A DNA stretch of 64,000 bases from the NCBI GenBank assembly GCA_012295275.1, contig CM022668.1:1378137-1442136 (forward strand). Direction: 5' to 3'. The notes beneath the pieces were generated by a model. That model searched no databases. It had not been told where the DNA came from and saw nothing but the letters and a program-made list of their open reading frames with translations. The translations under genes and the position numbers were made by a program. Positions 1 to 13,046 of this stretch are shown piece after piece (positions within the stretch are counted from its first letter, which is position 1; each line of letters starts with the position of its first letter). The DNA is from Chrysomallon squamiferum (lineage: Eukaryota > Mollusca > Gastropoda > Neomphalida > Peltospiridae).

Positions 1-270
1 TTATACATTTTTATTAAATATTTTTGTTATTATTATTGTTGTTTTGTTTTTGTTCATACTTTAATAGTATTATTAATTTTTCTTTTCACATTCGTTCAGA
101 TATGAAAATTTTCTTGGAATATTTAGCTATGATTTATTGTCTTGAAGCTTGAATTTATTTATTTATTTATTTTAAATAGTAAGGTAATGTAGAAAAAAAA
201 TTCTATATATATTATCATCTTTGGCTTGTCAAATTAACCGGCTTTGATAACCACCGTTATCGTAGTCTTC

Positions 271-519
271 TTTAAGTCAAGGGAGGTAAATGTAAATGGA
301 CCTAGAATATTTATTTCATATTCTATTTTATTATTATTTTTCATTTTAGATTTTGTTTTAGTTTATTTTTCTAACTTCGGCTACAGAAAGCGCGTGACAG
401 TAGTTGGAAAAATAATCTGTTGATAAAATTCTTCACCAAACTCTATTAATGCACATTTATAAATTAAAATGCTTTAGCTTTTCTAAAACTACTTCCTGTT
501 TACCTCCCTTGAGTTAAAA
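271..519. mobile_element. Candidate MITE-like element with 20-bp terminal inverted repeats
   Basis: The bases at 271-290 (core TCAAGGGAGGTAAA) recur inverted at about 500-519 with one mismatch over 20 bp, enclosing about 210 bp with no open frame. Similar AAGGGAGGTAA ends are common in molluscan repeats as far as I recall. No clear target-site duplication was identified, so the exact ends are uncertain. Confidence 0.4.
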
Positions 520-1097
520 AAAAGAGCAAAAAAAGGATAAATAAAAATTAATAAGGATCAAATTTTAGCGCTACTGTGATAAAAAACGTAAACATTGACC
601 TTATATTATATACACAACGTTTTAAATAATTGTTCAAAAAAGCAAATCGTAGAAACATTCCGCGAAAACTTCATATTTGAATATGTGAAAAGATCTTGAG
701 ACGTTTCATTGTTATCGAGGAAATAACTTAATTAGTTAATAAGTTGTCTTTATTAATTTAAAGTTTGCTGACGGTACTGACTATTTCAGTTTTCACTATT
801 TTGTATTTTCATTCTTCACTATACTGTTAAATGTTAAATATACGTATTTAGTAACTCGCTACTCATATATAATAATAATAATATATAAAGATATACAGCA
901 ATATCTGATAAATTAAGGGTAGAATGAAAACAGAAAAGTGTCTTGAGTTTATGACATCCGAAATATACCGTAGCATATAATTATATATATAATTTTATTT
1001 ATCTAAAAATGTAAATAAATGCTCAATGTTACTAATAACACTATATTCTAGAAAATTAAAGCAGCTTTTTCTTTTTTATATTATATTTTAAAATTAT

Positions 1098-1110
1098 GAT
1101 TATGATTATG

Positions 1111-1176
<66 letters not shown>
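1098..1176. repeat. ATT trinucleotide microsatellite
   Basis: About 25 uninterrupted ATT units, followed by a few ATTC units. It is simple-sequence expansion with no evidence of function. Confidence 0.95.
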
Positions 1177-1178
<2 letters not shown>

Positions 1179-1568
1179 TTCATTCATTCATTTATTTGAT
1201 TTTGTGTCTTAACTTGAACTGGTTCTCACTGAGTTAGGCCATTACAGAATAACATGTTTTATAGAACAAATGCAGAAAAATCTTCCTATACTGACTTTAA
1301 AAAAAAAAAATTTGACTAACTGTTGCACTAACTGGAATGAATGTGTTAGTTGTTATGTTTTAATGTACAATTTGCAGTTTATATTAGTAAGCAATTTTTT
1401 ATTTTTGGTGCAAACATAAATACAATAAACTGAATAATTCAGTTTCATAAATAGTATAGCCAAATGAAGAACATATATTTTTTAATAATACAAAATCATT
1501 GTAGAGTAAACTTAAAGAAAATGAATGTATTCTGATATTTGGCTAATGATAAATGTATTTAGTTTCAG

Positions 1569-2777
1569 ATAACTCAAACAACATGGATGCCCTAGACCCA
1601 GCTGAAAGAAAGAAGATAATCGAAATAATGAAGGAAAAAGAGTAAAACTTGTTTTTTAATTAATTCGGATAGCATCTGTCTATCTACTTACCTATCTATT
1701 TAAACACACACACATACACACACACATTACACACAACACTAAGTTACATTTTTTCCAACACAACCAAACAGCATAATCAACCATAATTTATAACATGAAA
1801 CTATATATATATATGTTTTTAATTTTTATTGTTATTTTCTTATATATAAAATGATTGTATGCTTATAATCAGTTTATTGTTCACAGTCAGTTATTTGAAA
1901 ATCAAAGAATGAAAAAATATAATGAATTCTAATTTATTCAAACAGGAGAAATGTTCCTTCTATGGACTGGATGTACACAAAAACAAAACCTGACACAGAG
2001 GAGTACCTGCTGGGGAAGAAGGTGGACAAAGCTTTTGAAACCAAAGATCAGCAAGAGGAGACAATTCCTCAAAGTATGATATTTTTTGTATTCTTTACTA
2101 AACACTGTTTAAAACTGCACATATTGTGTCTCATTTCTGTAAGTAATACATAACTTCTCCAAAATGTATACATTGATATATGCATATTTTGTTGATTGTA
2201 TAATCACATGCATGTCTGTAAACACACACACATACACTGTTTTAATATTCATAGATACAGTGTTGGATTTTAATGATTGTCAGAGAACCTTCTGTATTAT
2301 TTAATGTTCAAACTGATTTATGACTGACATTAAAATTAATGTTCTGTGTCCAAAAAATATTTTGAATTAATAATAATTAATTAATGAATGTGTTTTGCTT
2401 TACAACTTGAATATGTTTGAATTGTTCTTGAAACAGTGGATCCAAGAAGAACAAAATGTGTTTACAATATTGTTGGCATTATTATATTAATCTAGGTGAA
2501 GTATTTGGGGAAAGGATAAAAGCAAACATTACTCTGGATATGCAAGCCAAAATGAGAGAAGATCCTTTGTTTGCTATTAAGTACGTGTTCAGGAGATTAT
2601 TTATATTTTTTCTGCTACAAAATCATAAGAATGTTTCTGATTATTTACAATTCAACCATCACAACTTTAGAATACCTGTTCTAGTGTTATTTAAAAAACC
2701 CACAAATAAAATCATGAGTAAAATTACAGTAACTGTACATTTCTGCAATTAAAAGTATTGGTATAGTTAAAAAAATA

Positions 2778-2810
<33 letters not shown>

Positions 2811-3284
2811 AATAAAATGATTACAAAACACCTTTCTGTAGATGTGTTATAAAAATAAAATTTTAATTGTTCATAGAAAGGTGGAAGAGGAATCAAGACG
2901 AAAATTACTGCAGAATCCAATCAAAATGAAACAGTTAAAAAAGATGGTAAATTTCTTTTCTTGTGTTTCTGATCAGGCACACAGGTAGTTATGTCCATGT
3001 TTTCATTTGTCACATTTTTTTAATGATATTACAAACTTGGTATTGTGGTGTGATTATCAGCTTTCTAGATTTTTTTGTCTTTGAACTGAGAACCAATAAA
3101 CAATGTGTCAGTCAGAACATTTTAATTCAACATCATTTTAAATCTGATAGCTTGATGATAGCCATATCTGCTAGTTTGAGACACCAGAAAGAGGAAGAAA
3201 AAAAATCAAACCTAGTACATTGTGAACTGGTAACAATGATAGTAAGTTGGTATAATGGGTGCTTTCAAAATAAATGTATATGTA

Positions 3285-3329
<45 letters not shown>

Positions 3330-4084
3330 TTATATATATATATCCTTATAAAAATACTTCATAAAACTGAACACAATAGAGATTTTTAAAATTTATTTCA
3401 TAGATAGAACAACAGAACCGAGCAAAGAGAAAGAAAAAGCACAAGAAGCATGGATCTGACAGTGAAGATGATGAACTGATCAGTAAATACTTGTCAATTT
3501 TAAGCAAAAAACACAGCAGTAAACATGAAAAACAGAAAAAGTCAGCCTCAAAAGGAGCTAAATATTCCAAGCATGATAACTGTGATTCTAAGAGAAGTGA
3601 GAGAAATCTTTCAAATCAATCCTCTGGAGATGATTCTGATGTGTATAAAAATAAACATTCAAAAAAACATCTTTCTAAACACAGACATAGATCTGAGGAA
3701 AGAGAGAGTTCATTGGTTAAGGAAAAGATTAGCAGTTCATCAGGTGTTGAGTACAAAAGGCAGCGATACAACAGTAGCAGCAGTGAAGATAGTCAACCAA
3801 AACAGTATGGATTAATTGTATGTAACATAAAACTGCCATCTACTTTTTCATTACAGGCTTTAAAATTATTACAAGTAAAAAAAAATTATTTTCATGCTTT
3901 ACTATTTAGAACTGAAAGTTAATATAAGAATCAGTTCTGCAAAGGCGCATTTAAAACTTCTAAACGTTCAGTTCAGCATGATGAATTCATATTAGAAAAT
4001 TCAGACTCTTCTTGTTCCTAAATCATAGATATTTTAATTAGATATAGAATTAAAAAAAAATTAATATTAGATATTAATGCCTTT

Positions 4085-4116
<32 letters not shown>

Positions 4117-5370
4117 AATTGTATTTTTTTTGTGTCGAGATTTAGCAGAAATGAATTAGATTATTATTTTTATTATTTAGAAGATGGAAAGTTCGCTCTC
4201 AAAAAAGTATGATCCAGCTAGTTCAAGATCAAGGTCACCAAAAACAACCTCAGACAGAGAGCAGACTGACACTCACAGATCTTCAGATAAACACAACAGT
4301 AGGTCTCCTGTGTCTAGATCCAAACAAAGAGATAATCATAGCAGGCATCCAGTGAAATCTAAACGAGAAAGATCCCCGCCAAAAAGGTACAAACTAAAAT
4401 GACAGAAGTTTCTTTCTGGATATTTTGTCTTGGTAGAAAGAAACAGATTTTATTTTACAGCATGAAATCAGTTAATTTAAGGATTTGAAAGATTATAATG
4501 AATCCCAGTTTACAATTGTTAAATATTATACAAGTAAGTTTTCATATTTGGCTAACATGAAGTGTTAATAAATGATAAGCCATATTAGTGAAAGACTGAA
4601 CCATTAAAAGATAATGATAAAAAAGATTAATGTAACATTTTTTATTAATTTTCTTCAAGTTATATGAAAAAGAAATGTTAGAAATAAATGCTTTATATTA
4701 TTATTATGAATTAAATAGATTATCATTTTGTCATAGTTTTCTGTATATATCTTAAGTTATGTTACTGCTCTCTGTCAGACATTTTTCTAAAACAGCTGGA
4801 TAGGAAGAAGCTGCTAGTTTTATTTAATATCTCAGTAGAGTTTTCTTGAATTGCTAACAGTGATTTTGTTTTTCAAGAAAACTGACAGCTGAAGAACGAG
4901 AGAAGAAACTAGCTGAAATGATGGAAAATGCTAAATGGAGAGAGGAGCAGCGCAGATCGAACGTCAAGCACTATGAGATAGAAGACAGAAAGAAAGAAAA
5001 GTATGATGAAAGCAGCAGAGGAAGTAGTGCAAAATTTCTCAAGTAAGTACAGCTTCAATCAGTCCTTAACCGTTCTCACATCTTCTTAAATTATACCAGA
5101 GTTCCACCTTCAGAGAAATAAAATTAGAAAGACAGATGTGAGGAATGATTGTTACATTAAATAAAATACTACAGGATTTACTAAGTTATATTTTTTCAAA
5201 AATGATTATTTATTTATATATTGACAAATATGTTTTATTTATTTATTTATTTTAGCCCAATGTTGTCCAAGCATGCAGCAGAGAGCACAATAGAAGACAG
5301 AATAAAAAGAAATAAATATAACATTCAGCGAAGAAAAGCAGACCTTGAAAAGAATTTCACAGAAAAGTGA
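1569..5370 (+). CDS. CWC25: CWC25-like spliceosome-associated protein, N-terminus not found
   Basis: CWC25 (CCDC49) joins the activated spliceosome and is needed around the first transesterification step in the nucleus. Exons by splice signals and phase: 1569-1641, 1946-2073, 2496-2580, 2877-2946, 3404-3817, 4181-4386, 4878-5042, 5256-5370; all junctions keep frame and end at TGA 5368. Family marks in order: a DWMY motif then EYLLGK (exon 2), DMQAKMREDPLFAIK (exon 3), an NPIKMK stretch (exon 4), a long Lys/Ser/Arg-rich RS-like region (exons 5-6), LTAEEREKKLAEMMENAKWR (exon 7) and a C-terminal IEDRIKRNKY with LEKNF (exon 8). From the ATG at 1583 the product is 413 residues, near the family's usual 420 or so, but DWMY lies only about 25 residues in, so the CIR-type N-terminus is missing or lies upstream of the window. 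AATAAA at 5421 could serve polyadenylation. Confidence 0.85.
3288..3322. repeat. TG microsatellite in a CWC25 intron
   Basis: A run of TG dinucleotides followed by TATG and TATA repeats, about 80 bp upstream of the large RS-like exon starting at 3404. Confidence 0.9.
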
Positions 5371-7661
5371 TCAAGCATCATAACTCTGTGTGCCAGTCAG
5401 TGAGACTGAGAAAACAAGTTAATAAAGAAATAAAACTTTTTATATTGATGCTTGTAATTTCTCTATCACTCATCATTAATACTTCATAAGATACAGTTCT
5501 GGTAATAATCTTTCAAAATACAACTTAATATCTTTTAATTTGTTTTTAAATTGTACAGTTAGTAAAATTTAAAATAAACTGTATATCACATCTGAACATC
5601 CATGCATTTTTGTTGTTATCATTTATTTTTGTTGAAATGTTATTATTCAAGTATATTTGGCAAGAACAGATAAAATTACTTGTACTTTGTTAGAAACAAC
5701 TGTTAGAAACTGGAGAAATTTAAGTATACATTTTCAAATAGTAGTAATGAAATGAGAAGAAAAACACAATAAACTGCATATTTTTTGGAAAAATTCTATT
5801 AAAATATAACAGGAAGAAAAGCAGAAAAGAAAAACAATTGTTTCAAAAAGGTAATTGTGGTAATTTTGTGTGTAGATAAAATACACATAAAACAAACTGC
5901 TTACATTTTTCAGAAATGAACTTTATTTTAACACTGAAAAACAATGTTTATAAAAATGACTTAAATATTTTGTTAAACAAAATTAATTTATCACATTTAC
6001 TTAAAAACTCTACAAACATTTGTAACTGTTTTGGGTCAAAATCTGTATTGATCAAAAATAATAAATAAATTGATGTATCTATAAGTTAATTTGTAAAAGA
6101 TCAGAAATCTATAAGTAAAAATTATTAAAATATGTATACTGTATATGTTAATGGTACAGTGTGGTAGGCATATGAACTCCGAATCTAATTTTTGTTCAAT
6201 AAACTGTGATATTTGTGTTAAATCGGTTCATCTCAGCTGATTATATAGGTATTCAGATTTATCATTTGTCCTTTTATTGCATCCTTTTATTATATCAGTG
6301 ATAAAAAATAATAATGACCATTCAAAAGACATAATAAGGTCCGAAATAAAATGGAAGTTTAATTTTATTATGAATAAATTCATTTGGAATTTTTCCCAGG
6401 AATTAAATAATTTGAAATTTAAAGCATAATAAATTATCTTTTTATTTATTTCTGAAAAATAACAAATTTAACTTTAATATCAATATTAGATAACTGCATC
6501 CTTCTCAGAAAGGTGAAAAGAAAATGAGGTAAAATTATCTGGAAACCACCACGTATTCATTCATTTCACAAGGATAAACTGAATATTGAATTAAAAACTT
6601 TTTAGATGTACATTATTGTAATTTCTCAAATGAAGATTTTAAAAATATCTACTGCTTCTTTTACTGACATGTAGTTACACAAAGATTAAACACAGAACTT
6701 GTAAATGTTTTATGTAACTTTGAATACAACAGAACAGATTTTTACAATAAAACATTAATTTATCTAAGAGACAGCATTAAGAGAACTTTTCTAGTACAGG
6801 TAATTTTATCTGAGATGCAGCTTTGATTTACTCTGAATGCATTCACAAATAGTTGTTCACACAAATCGTCTGTCTAGTGACTACATGTTACACCAGGTGA
6901 ACACTGATGTGTGAAATATTCGGGAGTCCTCTGCTCTGTCTTGCACTGCTGTGGTTGGTGGTCCTCTTGCCTCAGCCACGATCTCAATTAAACTCTTCAT
7001 CTTAATCCTTACCCTGTCTGTCTGTCAGCAAAAACAACAGTTACATTAAACATCGATAGTCCAGTGAGAAAACATAATGAGTTCTAGGCGTTGTGACAAA
7101 GATCCCAAATTTCTGTATTTAAATAACTATTATGTGAATGTTTTCATACAATATCTAATGTGTGTGTAAAAGAGAAATTGCTGTATGTCATTTGCTTAAT
7201 TATTACAACACTTAGGGTAAACACAGATGGACCTCAAATTAATATAAAATATTTCTTCACACTGGCTTTTTAAAAAGCAACAATCAACAAAATATATTTG
7301 ATGATTCTGTTTTGCTTGGTATCCAGATATTACCATGTATTAATGTACATGAAGCCTATACAGTTTTGTGTTGATTTGATGGATGGTTTAAATTATATTT
7401 GCAATTATAGCTATCACCTTTTGCCTTCAAAAATAATCATGAAACTAACAAACAAAAGTGTAAATGCTGTGTCATTTCAAAGTGTGTAATCATAATACAG
7501 ATCACTGTAATCAAAGTCTACATGTAAGATTTTCAAATAATTACAGCTGAACATTTTTTTTTCTTGTTGTTTTTCCCTACCAGTTTTTGTTTTTAATAAA
7601 CAACATAGGTGCACCAAAAATGTTCTATGTATATTTATTTATATTTCATTCTCTTACTGTT
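5371..7661. other. Convergent 3' region between CWC25 and the YTH-coiled-coil gene
   Basis: AT-rich sequence with several AATAAA/TTTATT motifs serving both convergent genes, including TTTATT at 7634 (AATAAA on the minus strand). A minus-strand open stretch at 6881-7013 behind a plausible acceptor is the only exon-like piece, and its phase does not match the last coiled-coil exon. Nothing else is supported. Confidence 0.5.
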
Positions 7662-8558
7662 TTAGTTAGAATTGTTAAAATTAAGAACCTGGCTAAGTGA
7701 TTCAATTTTTGTTTCAAGTTTGGTTATCTTGTCTTGTAAAACTTTCTGTTCCTGTTAAAAAAATAATAATAAAATTAAAAAATAAGAACAAAAGAAAAGA
7801 CATTAAATAATTATTTCTTGTATTAAAAAAAGAAAAAATCTATAAATTTATAATTAATTTCCTGAAGTAAATATGTGTACAGTTTTTGTGTTATCAGTTT
7901 GAAGTAGTTTGTAACATAATTCCAGACCTGCTTAGCACTGATATCTGTTAAAAAGTAATATTTGAAAAAAAAAAAAAATATATATATATATTAGATGTAT
8001 CAGCCAAGTTTTGTTACTTGTTATTTCCTGTTTTGTGGCGCAATTTAAATTTACTCAGGATTTTCCATGCTGCAAAGCCAACTTAAATCTGAATTTGTTT
8101 CTAAACTTGTTTATTTGCAACAGCTTTACAAAAGCTGATTATGTGTACTTTCATTTTTATTATATTTTTCTTTATTTTATTTTTTTTAGAAAGATAATTT
8201 AATATTTCACTGTTGTCTCTGAATAACCAATTTTCCATAGTGATCGTGATTGCATACCAATATTATGGTTGTTAAAATGAATAGTATTTCATTAGTTTTA
8301 CTTCATTTTACACTGTATATGGGTTAATATAAAGATGATGAGTGCAAAACAAAAGCACTGAGATAAATATTAAGTGGATATATTTGTTACCTCAAACTGG
8401 TTCGTTTTTTCTTTTCTGCAACTTTGTTGTAATTCAATATAAGATTGCTCCAGAACTTTAATCATTTCTTGTAACTGTTTCATTTTAGGTGAGAAATTTC
8501 CAAGCTAAAACAGAATTAAACAGCTGTTGAAAGGGATCAGATTATTCATAACTTCACA

Positions 8559-8590
<32 letters not shown>

Positions 8591-11247
8591 CTTTCCTGCC
8601 CCAGAGAAGCAAAGCAGTTAGTTTGATTATTTTCAACACAATGTTTGTAAAATTGTAACATTATTAATTTAGCTGTCATTGTTCACAAATGTCTTTTCTT
8701 TTTCTTTTTTTTTTTCTGAGAAGGAATGTGTTTGCTGTGGACAGGCGTAACTAATGTCTCTGCTCATGTCTAAAACATTTATCTGAATAATTTATGTTAG
8801 AATGGGACAAGATGGCTAAGATATATTATGTCGTATATTTAATTGAAAAAAAAAAAAAAAAAAAAAAATGAAATAAAAAAAAAACAGAAAAAAATTTGAT
8901 TAAACGACTGATTTTTTTAACAATGTTTTTCTTTCTTTTCAATATAAATATTTAGAAAATAATTACCTCATTTTGAATTTTGACAGCATTGACTAAAAAA
9001 TTTATTTTTCCACGTAATTTTATGAATTTCTCTTGAAGCATCGCTTTCTTTCTCTGCAGTTCCAACCATCGACCATATTCTAACTCTTTAACTGCCAACA
9101 ATTTCTGTTTGAATAAATATGAGAAAAACTTTTGAACATATTTACAATAAATTATTAGAACAGCTGTTGTGTGTTAGTAATAATCATCTGTGTGTGTGGC
9201 TGTGCCTGTGCGCGCATTTTTGTCCTATTACTAGGTAATAAATAAAGTTTATTTCAGTATAACAATCCTATGAAACGACATTTTACATGCAATACCTTTA
9301 TATAAAGACGGTCCAAGTCTGCATTTTGCTCACGAAACTTATTAATTTCATCATCAATTTTAAACAGCTTGTCTTTGGGAATCAGCGCTGAGATTCCTTG
9401 CATGTAGGCATTAAAAATTCTTGTAAGTTTCTGGCCATTTCGTTCCTGTTAAAGTTTGCACAAATTTCAATTACTAATAATTATTTTAATTTTTCAAAAA
9501 TATATTTTTTTATTTATAAGTGACATCAATTAAACATGTATATGGTAATGTAGTTTTTTGATCATACAACAGTTATCGAAAGTAATGAAAATTTTGTTTA
9601 TCTAAATTCATTTGAAAACGGGACAGACAGCAACTTTCTATATATTTTGTTTTGTAATTTTTATTTATTTTATTCTTTATTTTATGGTTGGTTGTTTCTT
9701 CTGTATATAGATTATTTGTGTGAATCTGCAGCTACCTCTTCGTTGAAATTATCGGATGCAAAACATGCTTTGTAATATGTTGTAATCTCGTCTTGGAATT
9801 TGTCTGTTGTAGCTGCTGAAATATCACTCTCGTCGACGTCTTCCAGGAAGTGACCGTACACTGCCGCGATCTCTAACATCTGCTCTTCCTGTAATATTCA
9901 GAACTATTATTAAAATAACGATGTTGATAATAACTGGTCACCGTTTTTTTTCAAAAATAATTATTTTTATAAGAAGACTATCTATTAGCTGTAATTCTCT
10001 CACATACAAAGTGTCTACCATTTCATTTTTGTTGTATTCGCCATGCAGCTTATTCTTTTTTTCATAGAACTTCCAAATCTCTTTCTCGAGGTCTCTAAGT
10101 TTTTCTCGAAGAGCATTACATTTTAAATATTCCTCCACAGTTTCTTCTATTTTTATTTGTAATCCATCCACCTCTCCTCGCCTTGTTTGCAGTTCATCCT
10201 GAAACGGTACGAGAAACGAAGCACCACATAAATAACTAAAAAAAAAAAAAAAAAAAGGAATCAATTAATGGTATAAACTAATATAATATTGTTTTTTGGA
10301 ATATCTCTTAGCATTTCTTTCTTTTGTTTTTATTAATGTTTTTCCTTTTAATAGAAAAAAGTGTCATTTACTTTATGTCTCACTATTTACTGTTTTAAGT
10401 GAAAACGCTGCAACATTTAAAACGTATAAATATACATACAGAACTTTAACTGAAACCTATAGTAACCTAATTTTTAAAGCACTTACTGCACGTGCAATAC
10501 CCTTCAAAATAAATCTCAGAAACACACTTATTGTGGAGAAGAAAAAAACCTGATCAGTGCTAGTTCATTATATTTCATCTTTTATAATTATTTAGATGTT
10601 AATTTAAGTAAATTCCCTGACTCAGATACCTTAGCTGCATCATAATGATCGTCGATGTCGTCCAGTATGGACGTTCTGTGAGGAAATATATGTATGATGT
10701 TCATCATCCGTTTACCCTTTTCTGGAGGAATCTCTTGAGAATCTTGGGCATTGGTTACAGGTTCATTCTGATTGTTTTCCAGTCGAATATGACTGAAGTG
10801 GAGGTCTGGCACGTTTTTCACGTAGATCCACATCACTGCAAACTGTCCCACTCCACTACAATGCTCAAAGAGACTGGTGCAGCTTCTGTACTCTACAGAT
10901 GACATCATCTGAGCCACTCCACAAAAGTGCCCACTCCCAGTGACGTTAAAGAATAGAAATATAAATCCCTTGCCATTGCGTTCACGAAAGGCTTTATCTA
11001 GTCGTTTGTTCCCTCTCTTCGTGCTGCGCCATATTCTACTTTTGATGGAAGAACGAACTTCATTCTCCGAGCTGCACTTAACAATAAAAAATCTGGCTCC
11101 TTTCGTGGTCAAGGTAAAGGTGTCAGGATTGTAACTATTTTGATTGAGGGTCTGCGCTAGTATAAAATGTCCATTCAATCTATTTGTATGGACGTTAGGG
11201 ATGGGTGCATTGTTATTTTCACCAAGACAAGACATAGGTTTAGATAT
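7662..11247 (-). CDS. YTHDF-type YTH domain protein with C-terminal coiled coil
   Basis: Exons (minus strand, all phase 0): 11247-10630, 10198-10019, 9888-9736, 9445-9296, 9104-8967, 8504-8391, 7751-7662, stop TAA at 7664-7662; about 480 residues from the first exon seen. Exon 1 encodes a YTH domain of YTHDF type (TKGARFFIVK, GNKRLDKAFRERNGKG, GSGHFCGVAQM, HIRLENNQNEPVTNAQDSQE, then a TSILDDIDDHY end). YTH domains bind N6-methyladenosine in RNA. Here only the first cage tryptophan (RIWRST) is kept; the positions of the other two read Phe and Gly. The six following exons give about 270 residues of heptad-like charged sequence (QTRRGEVDGLQIKIEETVEE, EIWKFYEKKNKLHGEY, LQDKITKLETKIE) that I do not recognise. 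Normal YTHDFs end shortly after YTH and have a long disordered N-terminus; no such exons were found upstream, and translation could start at the ATG at 11235. Two neighbouring genes rather than one remains possible. Confidence 0.7.
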
Positions 11248-12233
11248 CTGTAAATAAATGGAAATAAATAAATAAATTGCCAAATAGAGTTTAAGAAAAA
11301 TGATTATGAATAACTTGTAAAGAATTCGCAAAGAAACTAAACAAAACGAAATAAGCTCATCAGTTTACTTTTTCATTTGAACCCATTGCTCAGAATATAA
11401 TTAAAATGAGAAATAGGCAAAAAATTTGAATAATTATATTTTACTGCTTTTATTTAGACATTACAAACACACAAGCAATGACAAGATGGGAAAATGTTCT
11501 GTTTTGTATTAAAATACAGTTGCATTGTCAAAAAAAAAAAAATATATATATATATACAAAAAATATAAAAATATGAAAAAAAAAAAAAAAAAAATAAATA
11601 AAAGTTAAAAAACGTCTGACATCTCTGACGGTGTATATTCTCGTTAGGTAATTTAGCTTTAAAATGTGATTAGTTTTTCGGCTGATATAAATAATAAATT
11701 ACAAATTATCACATAAACTGTTTCGAACGTATTTTGTGAGGTGTCCTCCGAATTAAAATTAATAAATAAATTATATTGAAAATGATTATAATAATGAGCA
11801 TTACTTTTTACTTGAACTATACAAATCTAATTATGTGTATCAGTTGTATAATAATTATGTTTCAATATGCCAATATTTGCTAAAAGTCTTTTGCTTTAAA
11901 TTAATTTTAATAATTATCATATTTATTTATTAAAAAAAAAAAAAAAATAAAAAATTCCTTTCCTTTTTGGAGTACTTGTACAAAAGTCCGCCGGTGTTTC
12001 TTTTTTTTTTTTTTTTTTTTTTTTAATGAAGTAAATTGAAGAACTCCTGCATTACCTTTATTTTCTGAATAATTCAACAATATTTTATATGAATATTTAA
12101 AACGAGAGAACAAGGTTTCCAGTATTGACAGCTGAAGTTTCTAAACGTCATAAAATTTATTACGTCATTGCCTAATCTATGATTATTCATTTATCTATTT
12201 ATATATATATATATATATTTTATTATTATTAAA

Positions 12234-12282
<49 letters not shown>

Positions 12283-12999
12283 GTTTTTTTATTAATTAGT
12301 TTTGGGTGCTGAGTGGAGGCTTGGGTCATTTAGTAATTCTTAAATCAGTGTGCGCATGAATGTCCAGACGTTGGTAGGCTGAATGGATTTAGACAAATCT
12401 AAAATGAAGCAAAAATAAACGAACATAAATAAACATTTGTTGAAATATAATTATGTTGTGCTTTATACTTTTTTGCCATTACAGTTATATAAATTATAAT
12501 TTTTACATAAAATGTGTCAATGCCTGAATATTTCGATCATTAGTAAGGGCGTCTGATCAATTAGAAACTTCTACCAAAAATCAAAGTTCATTTTATTACT
12601 TTGTTTATGGTAATTGGTTCGGAGTTAAATCGCATGTCCAATGTTTGTCACGTGTATTTCTTACTATCTGAATTCAGTGAAACATTTATAAATATTACAT
12701 TTTATTTATTTATTTATTTGTGATCGACCTGTCAATACGAATTATGACAATGACATATCACATTTTAAGGCAGTTTGTATAAATTAGAATTATCCAGTTG
12801 AGCAAAGTAGAAGTTTTTCGTGAAACAGAATAATAAATGACTACATTAACAAATGCTGTTCTATACGATTATGGAAAAACAGTTTTGTACTTATTCATGA
12901 AAAATATCAGTAGGTCACCTGCCAAACTTTGATGATTCGTATATTTCACGGAGTCTGGAACTGATGGAAAATGACTAATGGTAAAAATAAAATAAAAAA

Positions 13000-13046
<47 letters not shown>

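Larger units (their letters stand above)
1..1568. other. AT-rich flank upstream of the first recognised exon
   Basis: No coding exon could be supported here. I looked for the missing N-terminal exons of the CWC25-like gene (a Trp-His-Pro containing CIR motif) and did not find them. The stretch holds a possible small inverted-repeat element (271-519), an ATT microsatellite (about 1098-1176) and several short A or T runs. Confidence 0.6.

Noticed and set aside
6881-7013. Minus-strand open stretch (VRIKMKSLIEIVAEARG) behind an acceptor-like CAGACAG
   Set aside because: It needs a phase-2 donor, while the last coiled-coil exon offers only phase 0 and reaches its own stop.
12920-12975. Possible upstream coding exon of the YTH gene on the minus strand
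   Set aside because: The 56-base segment between splice-like signals cannot join the YTH exon in frame in any reading.
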